In this document: piece after piece, positions 63,950-64,000 of the stretch
Layout: every line of letters starts with the position of its first letter
Position numbering within the stretch: the stretch's first letter is position 1
Assembly (NCBI GenBank): GCA_021805725.1
Contig: JAJZEH010000037.1
Coordinates: 238,101-302,100 of the forward strand
DNA length: 64,000 nucleotides
DNA from: Pseudomonadota bacterium
GTDB taxonomy: Bacteria; Pseudomonadota; Gammaproteobacteria; Burkholderiales; Ferrovaceae
Direction of reading: 5' to 3'
Translations under genes and position numbers: made by a program
Notes under the pieces: model-generated
What the model was told of the DNA's origin: nothing
Database searches by the model: none
Seen by the model: the letters and a program-made list of their open reading frames with translations, nothing else

Positions 63950-64000
63950 ATGAACGCCACTGCGAGCAGCGTCATCGCACCTCGCGACCAGAATGGCGCG
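63950..64000 (+). CDS. Start of the next efflux gene, probably EmrB-like MFS transporter (truncated by window end)
   Basis: Only 17 codons are visible, starting at an ATG 8 bp after the EmrA-type gene (MNATASSVIAPRDQNGA). The frame stays open to the end of the window. No domain can be recognised in so short a piece; the EmrB call comes from the TolC-EmrA gene order alone. Confidence 0.5.
   Translation, partial: MNATASSVIAPRDQNGA

Noticed and set aside
1..64000. CRISPR arrays, rRNA genes and insertion sequences
   Set aside because: No regularly spaced repeats, rRNA-like sequence or transposase frames were seen.

Overview
The window reads as a chromosomal segment of a Gram-negative proteobacterium, most likely a betaproteobacterium. 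Supporting signs are the rne/rluC/HAD and maf-yceD-rpmF-plsX-fab-acpP-mltG-tmk-holB-tatD gene orders, a lexA-sulA pair with a CTGT-N8-ACAG operator, Tat signals, lipoboxes and two tripartite efflux systems. This assignment is inferred from gene content and order; no similarity search was run. The DNA is fairly GC-rich and almost fully coding. No rRNA, CRISPR array, prophage or insertion sequence was seen.

Layout. (1) 0-2.9 kb: the end of parE and all of parC (topoisomerase IV). (2) 2.9-16.8 kb: a glycogen/maltodextrin supercluster. It holds a phosphorylase, a leftward glgB-pgi-glgA operon, and a rightward glgC, GH57 glycosidase, GH57 4-alpha-glucanotransferase and ROK glucokinase operon. The two operons diverge from a 102-bp region. 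Together they make ADP-glucose, polymerise and branch it, then break the polymer down and return glucose to glycolysis. (3) 16.8-28.2 kb: an accessory-looking stretch. It has an MgtC/DUF4010 membrane protein, a lipoprotein, a RodZ-like HTH membrane protein, a Tat-exported MmgE/PrpD protein, an exported amidohydrolase, a possible 32-aa peptide, an SDR, alanine dehydrogenase, an unusual chemoreceptor, tRNA-Leu(UAA) and a short RecQ. (4) 28.3-33.4 kb: a dienelactone hydrolase and a complete livJHMGF amino-acid ABC transporter operon. (5) 33.5-36 kb: DUF1178, a DODA-type dioxygenase, and lexA-sulA with an SOS box and a terminator. (6) 36-46.9 kb: rne, a 409-bp rne/rluC intergenic region, rluC, a HAD phosphatase, an RND efflux pair, an RsmI-like methylase, crcB and maf. 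(7) 46.95-56.4 kb: the ribosome, lipid and envelope operon yceD-rpmF-plsX-fabH-fabD-fabG-acpP-fabF-mltG-tmk-holB-tatD. (8) 56.4-64 kb: a yceJ/yceI-like pair, a beta-hydroxyacid dehydrogenase, an orphan molybdopterin-binding oxidoreductase subunit, panB, and a TolC/EmrA/EmrB efflux operon cut by the window end.

Items most worth a second look: the chemoreceptor with no periplasmic domain and a C-terminal Cache-like module; the RecQ that stops right after its zinc site inside a perfect palindrome touching a tRNA gene; the near-leaderless yceD start behind a consensus promoter; the Tat-signalled PrpD-family protein; the orphan molybdenum subunit; and the uncharacterised GH57 in the glycogen operon. 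No clearly novel multi-gene system could be demonstrated from sequence alone.
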